From an uncultured Bacilli bacterium (GTDB taxonomy: Bacteria > Bacillota_I > Bacilli_A > RF39 > UBA660), in NCBI GenBank assembly GCA_947632345.1, contig CANROW010000015.1, positions 1-32,718 of the forward strand: a stretch of DNA of 32,718 nucleotides. Reading direction: 5' to 3'. The notes under the pieces are model-generated. The model had not been told where the DNA came from, did not search any database, and saw only the letters and a program-made list of their open reading frames with translations. Shown here piece by piece: positions 23,986 through 32,600 of this stretch; position 1 is the first letter of the stretch, and the number at the start of each line of letters is the position of its first letter. A program made the position numbers and the translations under genes.

Positions 23986-24858
23986 ATGAGTCGTTTTGAT
24001 AAAGGAACTATTCAAGAAAAAATGCAAGCTGAGGGAAAAGTTAAAATAAATGATTTTGATAATATCGTCAAAAATTATTTTAAAGAAGAATATGATAAAG
24101 AAGGGTATTTTGCTTTTATACACGTCGATTATGAATTCTTTGATGGTAAATGGGATTATTGTGAAAAACTTGGGAAAAAGGTATTAACTCCTAAGTATCT
24201 TCAAATTCAAGACTTGTTCCCATTCTTTGTAGAATATGGTATTAATATTAATACGCAAATGTTTTGTTTAGAGATACCTGATACTATTAATAAGGATAAT
24301 CTTGAAAAAGAAATTTTAAAAAGAGTCCCAGGTGGATTAAATTATATTACTAAAGAGGAAATTGCCAAAATATTAGCTAAAGAAGGATTTGAAGATGCTT
24401 TCTTTGAACATTATTTCAATAGTGCAATCGATTATCCTGACTATAATTTATATGCACGACCTATTGCCTTGAAGGTCGCTAATAGTGATGAGCATGTTTT
24501 GATTGATTCTTGTAATTTTCCACAAAACTGTACCGATACTGAAACGGGAGCTATGCTTGATATATTGTACTCTAAAGGCCAATTGCCATCGCGAAAAGTT
24601 CAATATTTAATCAAGTTTCCTGATGAACAAACAAGTCTTTTAAGCAATGTCTGGGAAGAATTTGCTTATGATGATAAGCGTTTCATTCGGTATACACTAC
24701 GAAATGCTGAGCAACAAGAAATGACTTTAAGCAATGGCCGAAAAATAAACAATAATTCAACCTATTGGATAGAAGTAAAACCATATGATTCTAATAAAGG
24801 ATTATATCATTATACGGGAATTAGGCCAAACGAAAGTAGTAAACAAAAACATTATTAA
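23986..24858 (+). CDS. Cytosolic protein of unknown function
   Basis: 290 residues from the ATG at 23986. The track's longer frame (from 23938) would lie across the promoter and ignores the GGGGG ribosome binding site. I do not recognise the family. No signal peptide or membrane helix is present. Notable segments are G-Y-F-A-F-I-H-V-D-Y-E-F-F-D-G-K-W, a C-N-F-P-Q-N-C pair, and a C-terminal Y-H-Y-T-G-I-R-P. No catalytic motif is evident. It has its own palindrome-flanked promoter and a good terminator, so it appears to be a singly regulated gene. Confidence 0.72.
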   Translation: MSRFDKGTIQEKMQAEGKVKINDFDNIVKNYFKEEYDKEGYFAFIHVDYEFFDGKWDYCEKLGKKVLTPKYLQIQDLFPFFVEYGININTQMFCLEIPDTINKDNLEKEILKRVPGGLNYITKEEIAKILAKEGFEDAFFEHYFNSAIDYPDYNLYARPIALKVANSDEHVLIDSCNFPQNCTDTETGAMLDILYSKGQLPSRKVQYLIKFPDEQTSLLSNVWEEFAYDDKRFIRYTLRNAEQQEMTLSNGRKINNNSTYWIEVKPYDSNKGLYHYTGIRPNESSKQKHY

Positions 24859-24879
24859 AAATTATCAAATAATCTAATG

Positions 24880-24907
24880 AGCAACTGTCAAAGTTGCTTT
24901 TATTTTT
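24880..24907 (+). terminator. Terminator after the 23986 gene
   Basis: AGCAACT (24880-24886) and AGTTGCT (24892-24898) form a 7-bp stem with a GTCAA loop, followed by TTTATTTTT. Confidence 0.85.
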
Positions 24908-24936
24908 GGTAAATAGGTAAATTTTTAAAGTCTATG

Positions 24937-24945
24937 TGATATAAT
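24937..24945 (+). promoter_or_regulatory. Extended -10 before the 24966 gene
   Basis: TGATATAAT is a TG-extended perfect -10; the -35 region is weak. Confidence 0.42.
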
Positions 24946-24965
24946 TTGATTAGAGGAAGATGATT

Positions 24966-25760
24966 ATGGGTAAAAGTATAATAATTGGTAGTATGAATAT
25001 TCAAAACAAATATCGAATTCCAAGTTATGATGGACTTGACGCAACTGGTAATGATAATGCTGAAATCCTTCAGTCATTTTTAAAAGATTATAATGTTGAT
25101 GCCGTTGGAACTCAAGAATTAGTGCGGAAGTTTGTCGATCGTTTAAAAGTGGCTTTGGAGCCAGAATATCGTATCTATGGTGATTTTCGTTATGGCAATA
25201 CGGAATTTGTTAAGAAAGTTAATTTCTTTGATAAGTATAATGAAACTGTCAGCATCATTACTAAGCATAATGTCATAAAAAGTCAAACAACGACTATGCC
25301 TTGGTTTCCTAAAGATATTAAGGATGTCATTCGTGGCTTAAAAGTTAAGTCGATAAGACCAAGAATTGTTACGACTGCTATCATCGATATTCCCAATTTT
25401 GGCAAAATAAATTTTATCAACACTCATTTAGAACATCGTTTAAATATTATTCAAATTAGACAATTAAACTATTTACAGAATATGATTAAAAAATCTAAAT
25501 ATCCGGTCATATTAACTGGGGATTTTAATATGGATATAGAATCACCACGTTTTAAAGGTTTTATATATAATTTATTAGAGTTAGGTTATAAAAGAGTGCC
25601 TAATGCTCATAAAACTTATAAATATCAAAAGAATAAATTACCTATTGACCATATCTTTATCCCAAAAGATTGGAATATTGAAGAAGTAGAAGTTGTTCAA
25701 GATAAATATTTAGAACATTTTAGTGATCATTATCCAATCCTTGTAAGGGTATCAAAATGA
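24966..25760 (+). CDS. Endonuclease/exonuclease/phosphatase (EEP) family protein
   Basis: 264 residues from the ATG at 24966, which is better spaced from AGAGGA than the first ATG at 24960. The EEP fold motifs are in order: S-M-N-I-Q-N, the metal-binding Glu in G-T-Q-E-L, F-I-N-T-H-L-E-H-R, L-T-G-D-F-N-M-D, P-I-D-H-I-F-I-P and the final F-S-D-H-Y-P-I. These give a Mg-dependent phosphoesterase. Substrate could be nucleic acid, a phospholipid or an inositol phosphate; there is no signal peptide, so it acts in the cytosol. The next gene follows after about 100 bases with a weak promoter. Confidence 0.87.
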   Translation: MGKSIIIGSMNIQNKYRIPSYDGLDATGNDNAEILQSFLKDYNVDAVGTQELVRKFVDRLKVALEPEYRIYGDFRYGNTEFVKKVNFFDKYNETVSIITKHNVIKSQTTTMPWFPKDIKDVIRGLKVKSIRPRIVTTAIIDIPNFGKINFINTHLEHRLNIIQIRQLNYLQNMIKKSKYPVILTGDFNMDIESPRFKGFIYNLLELGYKRVPNAHKTYKYQKNKLPIDHIFIPKDWNIEEVEVVQDKYLEHFSDHYPILVRVSK

Positions 25761-25794
25761 AGAAACTTCTATGCTTTTTTTAATTTATATTAAA

Positions 25795-25823
25795 TTGTTA
25801 ATTATAATTTACTTCTATATATA
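25795..25823 (+). promoter_or_regulatory. Possible promoter of the polyprenyl synthetase gene
   Basis: TTGTTA (25795-25800), a 17-base spacer and TATATA (25818-25823). Both hexamers are imperfect. Confidence 0.4.
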
Positions 25824-25864
25824 AAAAATGATAAAATCAAATTAGTCGTAAGGAGTTGTTAGAC

Positions 25865-27232
25865 ATGATATTAATACCCAAAAAAGGTTGTAATGAAATA
25901 AAATATGATTTTGATTTAGCTAAAAAATTAGAATATGTAATAATAATAAATGATGAAGATAGTAGTAATGTTGGAGATCTATTCAGTATTTGGAATCAGA
26001 AGTGTAAAGTTGTAATTTGTAATGATATAAGTGACTATTATGATTTTATAAAAAAAGAAAAGAAATTGACAAGTAATACCAATATTATGATTATTGGTAC
26101 TAAAAATATTAATTATGAAAATATTGTTGAGTATAAGAACTTATTAACATTTTATCTTTTTTATCAAGATGAAATTAAAGTTATTCAAAAAGAGATGTAT
26201 AAATGGAATAAACTATTCATCAATAAAAAAGATAATATTTTAGTAAAAGACGCTATGAACAAATTTGTTTTTATGAATTCAGATGGAAAATGTTTAAGAG
26301 CGTTATTGATAGCTTTAGGATATTTTATTGCGACGAAGAAAGATGATAAGTCATATCTTCCCCTAGCTGCTGCTTACGAGACATTTCAAACAGCTATCTT
26401 AGTTCACGATGATATTATTGATAATAATGATTTGCGGCGTGGAAAAACAACTATTAATAAAACTTATATGGAGAAGTTTAATAAATATGATTTAAAAGAT
26501 GACTATTTTGAAAGTAAGAAAAAAAATGTATCTGATTCAATTGGTATTTGTGTTGGAGATATCGGTTTCTTTTTAGCTAATAACATAATTGTTGAAAACT
26601 ATGCTGAAAACACCAATCTTGGAAGAGTCTTAAAATGTTTCAATGATATTGTCATCAATACAGGAAAAGGTGAATTAATTGATGTCGTTTTGCCTTTTAA
26701 TGAAGAATATTATTCAAAAAATAGATGTTTAGAAAAAGATATTTTAGAAATATATGAATTGAAGACTTCCCATTATTCTATTACTGGTCCATGTTCTTTA
26801 GGAATGTTATTGGGTGGAAGTAGTGATAGAGTAATTGAATCAATTGTGAAATCACTCGCGCCACTCGGTATTGCTTTTCAAATTAAAGATGATCTTTTAG
26901 GTATTTATGGCAATGTTAAAAACATAGGTAAGAGTAATACTTCGGATATAAAAGAATTTAAACAAACTATTTTGTATTCATATGTTGTCAATAATACTGA
27001 TTATAAAACAGAACTTTTAAAGTACTATGGAAAGATGGATTTGAGTTTAGAAGAAGCTGAAAAAGTTAGAGATATATTTGAAAAAAGCGGTGCTAAAAAA
27101 TATGCTGTTGATATGATGGATAAATTGTTTTTAGATAGTAAGAATGCGATTGCTAAAAATAGAAATATACCAACTTTATATAAAGAGATTCTATTGGGAT
27201 TTGTTACTTTCTTAGAGATAAGAGATAATTAG
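25865..27232 (+). CDS. Polyprenyl synthetase with extra N-terminal region
   Basis: 455 residues from the ATG at 25865; the track's TTG start touches the AGGAG site. The catalytic part (about 125-455) is a trans-isoprenyl diphosphate synthase: D-G-K-C-L-R-A (usually GKRLRP, so Arg is Cys here), first aspartate-rich motif D182-D-I-I-D followed by LRRGKTT, and second motif K-D-D-L-L-G (342-346) of the DDLLG kind. It joins isopentenyl diphosphate units into polyprenyl chains for quinones or lipid carriers. About 120 N-terminal residues have no family counterpart that I can see. The pentapeptide and lipid-kinase genes follow closely, so an operon is likely. Confidence 0.85.
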   Translation: MILIPKKGCNEIKYDFDLAKKLEYVIIINDEDSSNVGDLFSIWNQKCKVVICNDISDYYDFIKKEKKLTSNTNIMIIGTKNINYENIVEYKNLLTFYLFYQDEIKVIQKEMYKWNKLFINKKDNILVKDAMNKFVFMNSDGKCLRALLIALGYFIATKKDDKSYLPLAAAYETFQTAILVHDDIIDNNDLRRGKTTINKTYMEKFNKYDLKDDYFESKKKNVSDSIGICVGDIGFFLANNIIVENYAENTNLGRVLKCFNDIVINTGKGELIDVVLPFNEEYYSKNRCLEKDILEIYELKTSHYSITGPCSLGMLLGGSSDRVIESIVKSLAPLGIAFQIKDDLLGIYGNVKNIGKSNTSDIKEFKQTILYSYVVNNTDYKTELLKYYGKMDLSLEEAEKVRDIFEKSGAKKYAVDMMDKLFLDSKNAIAKNRNIPTLYKEILLGFVTFLEIRDN

Positions 27233-27253
27233 TATAATTGAAGTGATTAAAGT

Positions 27254-27883
27254 ATGAATAAGATAAACCCTAAAATAACTAATAAATATTTAGAAGAAGT
27301 TAATAGTGACGAAATAGATTTTGATGTTGATGTCGATTATAAGAAATTATCAAATTGTGAAATAAATAATAAAATTAAGGGAATTGAATTCAATTCATGT
27401 ATTTTTGAAAAAGTAGATTTTTCAAAAGGAAAAATAGAAAAAATTGATTTTATAGATTGTATATTTAATGATTGTGATTTATCAAATATTGATCTATCGG
27501 AAAAACTAATACTTAGATGTCAGTTTAATAATTGTAAATTAATGGGTGTTAAGTATGTGGAAACTTCAATCCAAAATAGTACTTTTTATAACTGCAATAT
27601 GAGTTATAGTAACTTTAATAATTCAAAAATAAAGGGAATATTATTTGATAAATGTAATTTAAGAGAATCTTCATTTATAGAAGTAGAACATACTTCGTTA
27701 GATTTTAATGAATGTGATTTATATAGTACTGAGTTTTTTAATACAAAATTAAAAGATGTCGATTTGTCTAATTCTTGTATTGAAGGAATAATGCTAAATC
27801 AAAAAGATTTAATTGGTGTATACATAAGTAGTTATCAGGCTAGTATATTAATTAGAGGATTTGGTGTTAATATAAAAGATTAA
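27254..27883 (+). CDS. Pentapeptide-repeat protein
   Basis: 209 residues. From about residue 40 the chain follows a quasi-regular five-residue period with Phe/Leu at the centre: F-N-S-C-I-F, F-I-D-C-I-F-N-D-C-D-L, F-D-K-C-N-L-R-E-S-S-F, F-N-E-C-D-L-Y-S-T-E-F. This predicts a right-handed quadrilateral beta-helix. Cys is unusually common just before the x-L/F positions. The C-terminal Q-A-S-I-L-I-R-G-F-G-V-N-I cap matches Qnr-like and other cytosolic members. Some family members mimic DNA and protect gyrase; nothing here shows that. There is a weak AAGTGA site before the ATG. The stop TAA overlaps an ATG of the following frame. Confidence 0.85.
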   Translation: MNKINPKITNKYLEEVNSDEIDFDVDVDYKKLSNCEINNKIKGIEFNSCIFEKVDFSKGKIEKIDFIDCIFNDCDLSNIDLSEKLILRCQFNNCKLMGVKYVETSIQNSTFYNCNMSYSNFNNSKIKGILFDKCNLRESSFIEVEHTSLDFNECDLYSTEFFNTKLKDVDLSNSCIEGIMLNQKDLIGVYISSYQASILIRGFGVNIKD

Positions 27884-27906
27884 TGTTTAGTAAAGAAGGT
27901 TGTAAA

Positions 27907-28827
27907 GTGAAAACATGTACAATAATTTATAATCCACATAGTGGGAGAAGAGTTAAATCGAATTTTTTAGCGGCTTATGTCGACATATTGTTAGAAAATG
28001 GTTATGATCCTGAAATTGTTTTTTCTAAATATAAAGGACATATAAAAAAAATAATTAAAGATCTACCTAAACGAGATTTAGTCATAAGTATTGGTGGAGA
28101 TGGAACATTTAATGAAGTAGTTACTGGTAATTTAGCTAGAAATACACCATTATTACTAGCGCACATACCACTAGGAACTACTAATGATATAGGAGCTATG
28201 TTTGGTTATGGTAGTGATATAATTGATAATTTAAAAAGATTATTGAATGGTCACATTAAGAAAATTGATATTTGTACAGTTAATAAAAAACCTTTTGTCT
28301 ATGTCGCTGGTTTTGGTAAATTTATGACTTTGCCATATGAGACTAGTCGGAATGAAAAAAAGAATTTTGGGAAACTCGCTTATTTAAAAGAAGGAATTAA
28401 AGATTTCTTCAGATATACGCGATTACATGAATTGACTTATCGTGTCAATGGTGAAGAATATAAAGGATTGTTTTCATTCATATTGATTTCTAATGCTAAT
28501 CACATCGGTGGAATAAAACACTTTTATGATAATGTCTATTTAGATGATGGAAAATTTGAAGTGTTATTTTGTAACTTGACGAGAAGAACAGATATTATAA
28601 AAAGCTTGTTGTATTTAGCAGCAAGTGATATTACAAAAGTACCAGGATTTTACTTTTATAAGACAGATAAATTAGAAATAGATTTTGTTGAAGAAAAAAG
28701 TAAATGGTGTATTGATGGTGAAGAATTAGAAGAAAAAACGGATAAATATACGATTGAAATAACTAAAGAATTAAAGATAATGTTACCAGAAAAAAATATT
28801 GATAAATTATTTATAAAAAAGGACTAG
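27907..28827 (+). CDS. Diacylglycerol kinase family lipid kinase (YegS/DagK-like)
   Basis: 306 residues from the GTG at 27907, preceded by GAAGG at a 7-base distance; the track ATG at 27883 lacks a ribosome binding site. It is a soluble DAGK-catalytic-domain protein: Y-N-P-H-S-G-R near the start, S-I-G-G-D-G-T-F-N-E-V-V (nucleotide-binding GGDGT), P-L-G-T-T-N-D-I (substrate-site motif), and a C-terminal C-I-D-G-E segment. It phosphorylates diacylglycerol or a related lipid at the membrane with ATP, recycling lipid from lipoteichoic acid synthesis in Gram-positives. It ends an operon that begins with the polyprenyl synthetase; a terminator follows. Confidence 0.9.
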   Translation: MKTCTIIYNPHSGRRVKSNFLAAYVDILLENGYDPEIVFSKYKGHIKKIIKDLPKRDLVISIGGDGTFNEVVTGNLARNTPLLLAHIPLGTTNDIGAMFGYGSDIIDNLKRLLNGHIKKIDICTVNKKPFVYVAGFGKFMTLPYETSRNEKKNFGKLAYLKEGIKDFFRYTRLHELTYRVNGEEYKGLFSFILISNANHIGGIKHFYDNVYLDDGKFEVLFCNLTRRTDIIKSLLYLAASDITKVPGFYFYKTDKLEIDFVEEKSKWCIDGEELEEKTDKYTIEITKELKIMLPEKNIDKLFIKKD

Positions 28828-28856
28828 AATAATCATAAAAATTATTCTTTTTTTTA
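28826..28856 (+). terminator. Terminator after the lipid kinase gene
   Basis: AGAATAAT (28826-28833) and ATTATTCT (28841-28848) form a perfect 8-bp stem around a 7-base loop, followed by a long T run. Confidence 0.82.
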
Positions 28857-28862
28857 TATTTC

Positions 28863-28891
28863 TTGAAAAAGGAAAAAGAAAAGACTATAAT
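28863..28891 (+). promoter_or_regulatory. Promoter of the secreted two-gene module
   Basis: TTGAAA (28863-28868), a 17-base spacer and a perfect TATAAT (28886-28891). A strong AGGAGGGG follows before the GTG start. Confidence 0.87.
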
Positions 28892-28917
28892 TATTTTAGA
28901 TACTAGGAGGGGATATT

Positions 28918-29634
28918 GTGAAGAAAAAGAATATATTTATTTTTTTCATTGCAGTAATTATGCTTTTGTTTGTTAAGTCAAATGTCTATGCAGATAATGA
29001 ATGCACAACAAAAGAAAGACAACCTTTAATAATAGAAGCTAACAACGTAATTGTTAATTATGAATTAGTTAAACCATCTAGTGATATGCCAGGATTAGAT
29101 GTTTATTCTTATGATTTTAATATTATTAATATGACAGAAAATCTATATGCGAAGGTCGGACAATTTGTTTATCAACAAAAAAAACCAGGAGAAGATGTTT
29201 TTGTTGAAGAGGCGGTTATTTATGGTGGACGTAATGTTGCAGTGGAAATTTATGGTAATGAAAACACAGCATGTCCAGATGTTTTATTGCGTACTATTTG
29301 GGTTAGGCCACCTATTTATAATATTTATAGTGATTATGAAGAGTGTAAAGGATACGATTATCTAGACGTTTGTAAGAGTAATACAAATACTTCATCGATT
29401 GATAGTAAAGAAGAATTTGTTGAGTTGTTAGAACAACAAAAGGAAGATTATGAAAAAGCACTTAAAAAGCCTCAAGATACTAAAGAGAAAAAAGAAAATC
29501 CGTTTTATTCTTATTTAAATAAACATCGAAGTGTAGTTATTATTGCTGTAATAACATTGATAACATTAATTGTTGTTGTATTTATAATTTTCAAGAAAAG
29601 AAAAAATAAAAGAATTAAGATTGATATAGGATAG
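28918..29634 (+). CDS. Signal-peptide protein with C-terminal membrane anchor, unknown function
   Basis: 238 residues from a GTG with AGGAGGGG upstream. Residues 1-25 are a signal peptide ending V-Y-A before D-N-E-C. An external domain of about 130 residues follows, beta-rich with four cysteines (positions near 28, 119, 143 and 152: D-N-E-C-T, T-A-C-P, E-E-C-K-G, L-D-V-C-K). Next comes a charged, probably coiled-coil stretch (E-E-F-V-E-L-L-E-Q-Q-K-E-D-Y), a membrane helix at about 206-226 and a very basic tail (F-K-K-R-K-N-K-R). No known family is recognised. It is cotranscribed with the giant cysteine-rich protein that starts 10 bases after its stop, and may anchor, fold or present that protein (inference). 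Confidence 0.85.
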   Translation: MKKKNIFIFFIAVIMLLFVKSNVYADNECTTKERQPLIIEANNVIVNYELVKPSSDMPGLDVYSYDFNIINMTENLYAKVGQFVYQQKKPGEDVFVEEAVIYGGRNVAVEIYGNENTACPDVLLRTIWVRPPIYNIYSDYEECKGYDYLDVCKSNTNTSSIDSKEEFVELLEQQKEDYEKALKKPQDTKEKKENPFYSYLNKHRSVVIIAVITLITLIVVVFIIFKKRKNKRIKIDIG

Positions 29635-29644
29635 GTGATAAAAT

Positions 29645-32600
29645 ATGAATTTTCGAAAAATAATGGTGATTATACTTATTGTTGTGGTGAGTATTCCTTA
29701 TTTGGCGTTAGCTTCTGATATTTGTCCAGGAAGTGAATTAACTGATGATAGTAGTAACTCACAATTTAAAAATGATCCAAGTTCAGGCGGTGCTAGTTGT
29801 ACTCCTGGCAATCAAGTATGTCTTTGGAATTGGAATGATGATAAGAGCGGTAGTAAACGTGGAGTAAGAATACAAATATATAAGTATACAGGCGATGGTG
29901 ATCCGGCTAAAATGAACAGTGGCAATTTGCAATTGATTGGAAAGGGAGTAGACATTTGGACAACTAATAAATTAGGAAATGACAAGTATATGTTTTCAAG
30001 TCCTAGTACACCAAATCTATTTGTAAAAGCTAGTTGTCAAGATCCTAATGGATCTTCCCGCAATGGATCAAATAATTATGCAAAGTATTATGGTACTGGA
30101 AGCTATGATTTGAGAAGGGTATATGGTTTGACTTACAAAGATTATAAGTCAGGAAGTTATGGAAAGGTAATATACGATAGTGCATTGGAAACTGCCTTTG
30201 ATAATGGAAAAGTGCTTGACTATTTAGTACAATATAGCTCTTCAACTAATAAAAAATTGCAAGGTGGATGGCTTAAAGAAGCTGTTTTTGATAAATTAGC
30301 AGCTAATGATACGAAGAGTATTGATGAATTGAAGACGTTATTTCATTTGACTGATAGCGATATACAGGATATTAGAGATAATGTTGAATATTACTATATT
30401 ACGGCCGAAGTACTTTATACGTTTTATATTAGTGGTAATAATACCTCATACCATCAAAAACAAGGTAATCAATATTTTGGCACTATTTCCGAGGGAGCCT
30501 TTTTTGAAACCTTTCATTACCCATTAAATGTGTTGCAAAGTCAAGCTGCTGGAAAAGTAGTTGGAAATAGTTATCTAATAAAACCAAAAAATGAAAAAGT
30601 TTCAAAGTTTAGTACTAATTTTTGGTCCAGTGGAAAAAATGTTGAAAACTATGTTTGGCCAACTGTATGTAATGCTGCCTATGGGTATGCTGTTTTTCAT
30701 GTTTCCTTAATATGTGAAGATAATAGATGTGATGAACCAACTAATTGTACTGATTATGAAGAATGTGGAAAATATGTAGAAGGATCTGATGAACGGAAAG
30801 ACTGTGCTAGAAAGTTTTGTAAAAGTGATAAGAGCGTTTGTTATAAATCTTGTTACAAGAATTCCGGAGATGACGACGACGATGATGATGATGATGATGA
30901 CAGAACAAAAAGTTGTACCGACACTGATCAATGTGGAATGTATGCTGACGGAAGTACAGAGAGAAGAGTATGTGCTGTTTCTTGGTGTGCTGATGGAGAC
31001 GATGCTTGCGTAAATAGTTGTTCAAAGATAACAAGTCCATCTTGTGATTCAATATACAAAGATTCAAGTGGTAATAGAGTATGTACAACCTATAAGACGT
31101 CATCTGGTGCTACTACTAGTTCTTCAATAGGTGCTACAACTCCTGTAACCTGTAAAGAAAGTATAGGCATAAGTGATGGATTTTATACTGATGATGCGGA
31201 ATTATCGACAAAAACATGTTATGATGGTGGAGTATCAAGTGATATATTGAAGTATAATTATTATAAGATTGATTGTACTGAGACACTTAAATTGACCGAG
31301 CTACCAACAGAAAGAAATGTATTGTTGTCAAACACGAATAAAACAGGAAGTTTATATGTTGGCTATTCAATGTATTCAAACAAAACATGTGAATTGTATT
31401 ATGCGACAAATGCTGGAACTTGGACAAAAGATATAAATGCATCACGATTAAAAAATGATAGAGAGATAATAAAAGATATCGCTGATGGAGCAAGTTCACC
31501 ATCAGGATTAACAGCTGAACAAAAAGATAGATTAAAAAAGAATGCATCGTCTTTATTAAAATTATTGGATAATGTAGAATCGTTATCGAAAAGTGGACCA
31601 GAGGGGTTAGAAAATGTAACAAAAGTAGACGATGGAATTAGTAATGTCACAATAAAGTATTTAGGAGACGATGTAACAAAAGTAGAAAAAACAACGTTGA
31701 CATTGGAACCAGTATCATGTGCTTCATCGACAAGTGATGCAATAGAAACCGCTTGTGATGGAAAGACCACTCCGAAGACTGAAGAATTATGTGATGATAT
31801 AAAAGTAAACATTACAAACAATAATACAAGTGGTAAATATAGTAAGTATGTTTATTATGCTTTGCCATCTGGATATATAGAGTCAATGACTTCGAAAACA
31901 GGAAGTGTGTATCGGGATGGTACTACAGATGGAAATGCTAGTGATTGTAGAAATGCCGTAACTGCGTCAAAAGGATTGTGTATTGAATGGGATAATCAAT
32001 GGGTTTTTGATCCATTAACTGGAAGTATAAGTATGGATGATTATAACAAAGTTACGGAAAGTGGCGGATTTGAATTAAGTATCTCAGGCTTTGGTTCATG
32101 CAAACAATTTAGCTATAAGATGAGTTGTGGATATAGATATCAGGATCAAGATGCATGTAAAGATGCGTGTAGTTCTATCGATAAAGATAAAGAGAAAGAA
32201 AAATATGAACAATGTTTGAACAATAACTGCGGATGCTTATCTTATTGTGGATCAAACAAGTTTTGTCAACAAATGTATTGTCCAACAGAATGTGAAGCAT
32301 GCGATAAAGATGATGATAAGATACCTGATTGTTCAACTTGCCAAGAAGACTGTGAAGTTGCTAGTGGTGATAAAAAAAGTGAAAAGTATTTAACATGCTT
32401 ATATGATGACTGTTGTAGTGCCAGTTGTACAACAGATAAATGTAGAAATACTTGTTGTGAGACAGCATGTGCTAAGAAAAAAGATGTACTTGGATGGGGA
32501 AAAGAAGAATATGAAGCATGTTTAAAAACGTGCCCTCCTCCGACCGGCATTCCGACAACTCCTCCAGGTGGCACTACGACAACCTCTCCAGGTGGAATCG

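Noticed and set aside
25761-25785. Terminator after the EEP gene (GAAG-AAA-CTTC, then T run)
   Set aside because: Only a 4-bp stem with a 3-base loop, and the T run is separated from it by several bases; not convincing.
30807-31103. Minus-strand ORF with a poly-His run
   Set aside because: It is the complement of the poly-Asp codons in the giant plus-strand gene; it has no ribosome binding site, and the plus frame has a signal peptide and ordered cysteine repeats.
31287-31821. Overlapping minus-strand ORFs near the window end
   Set aside because: Shadows of the long plus-strand frame from 29645, with no promoter or Shine-Dalgarno.
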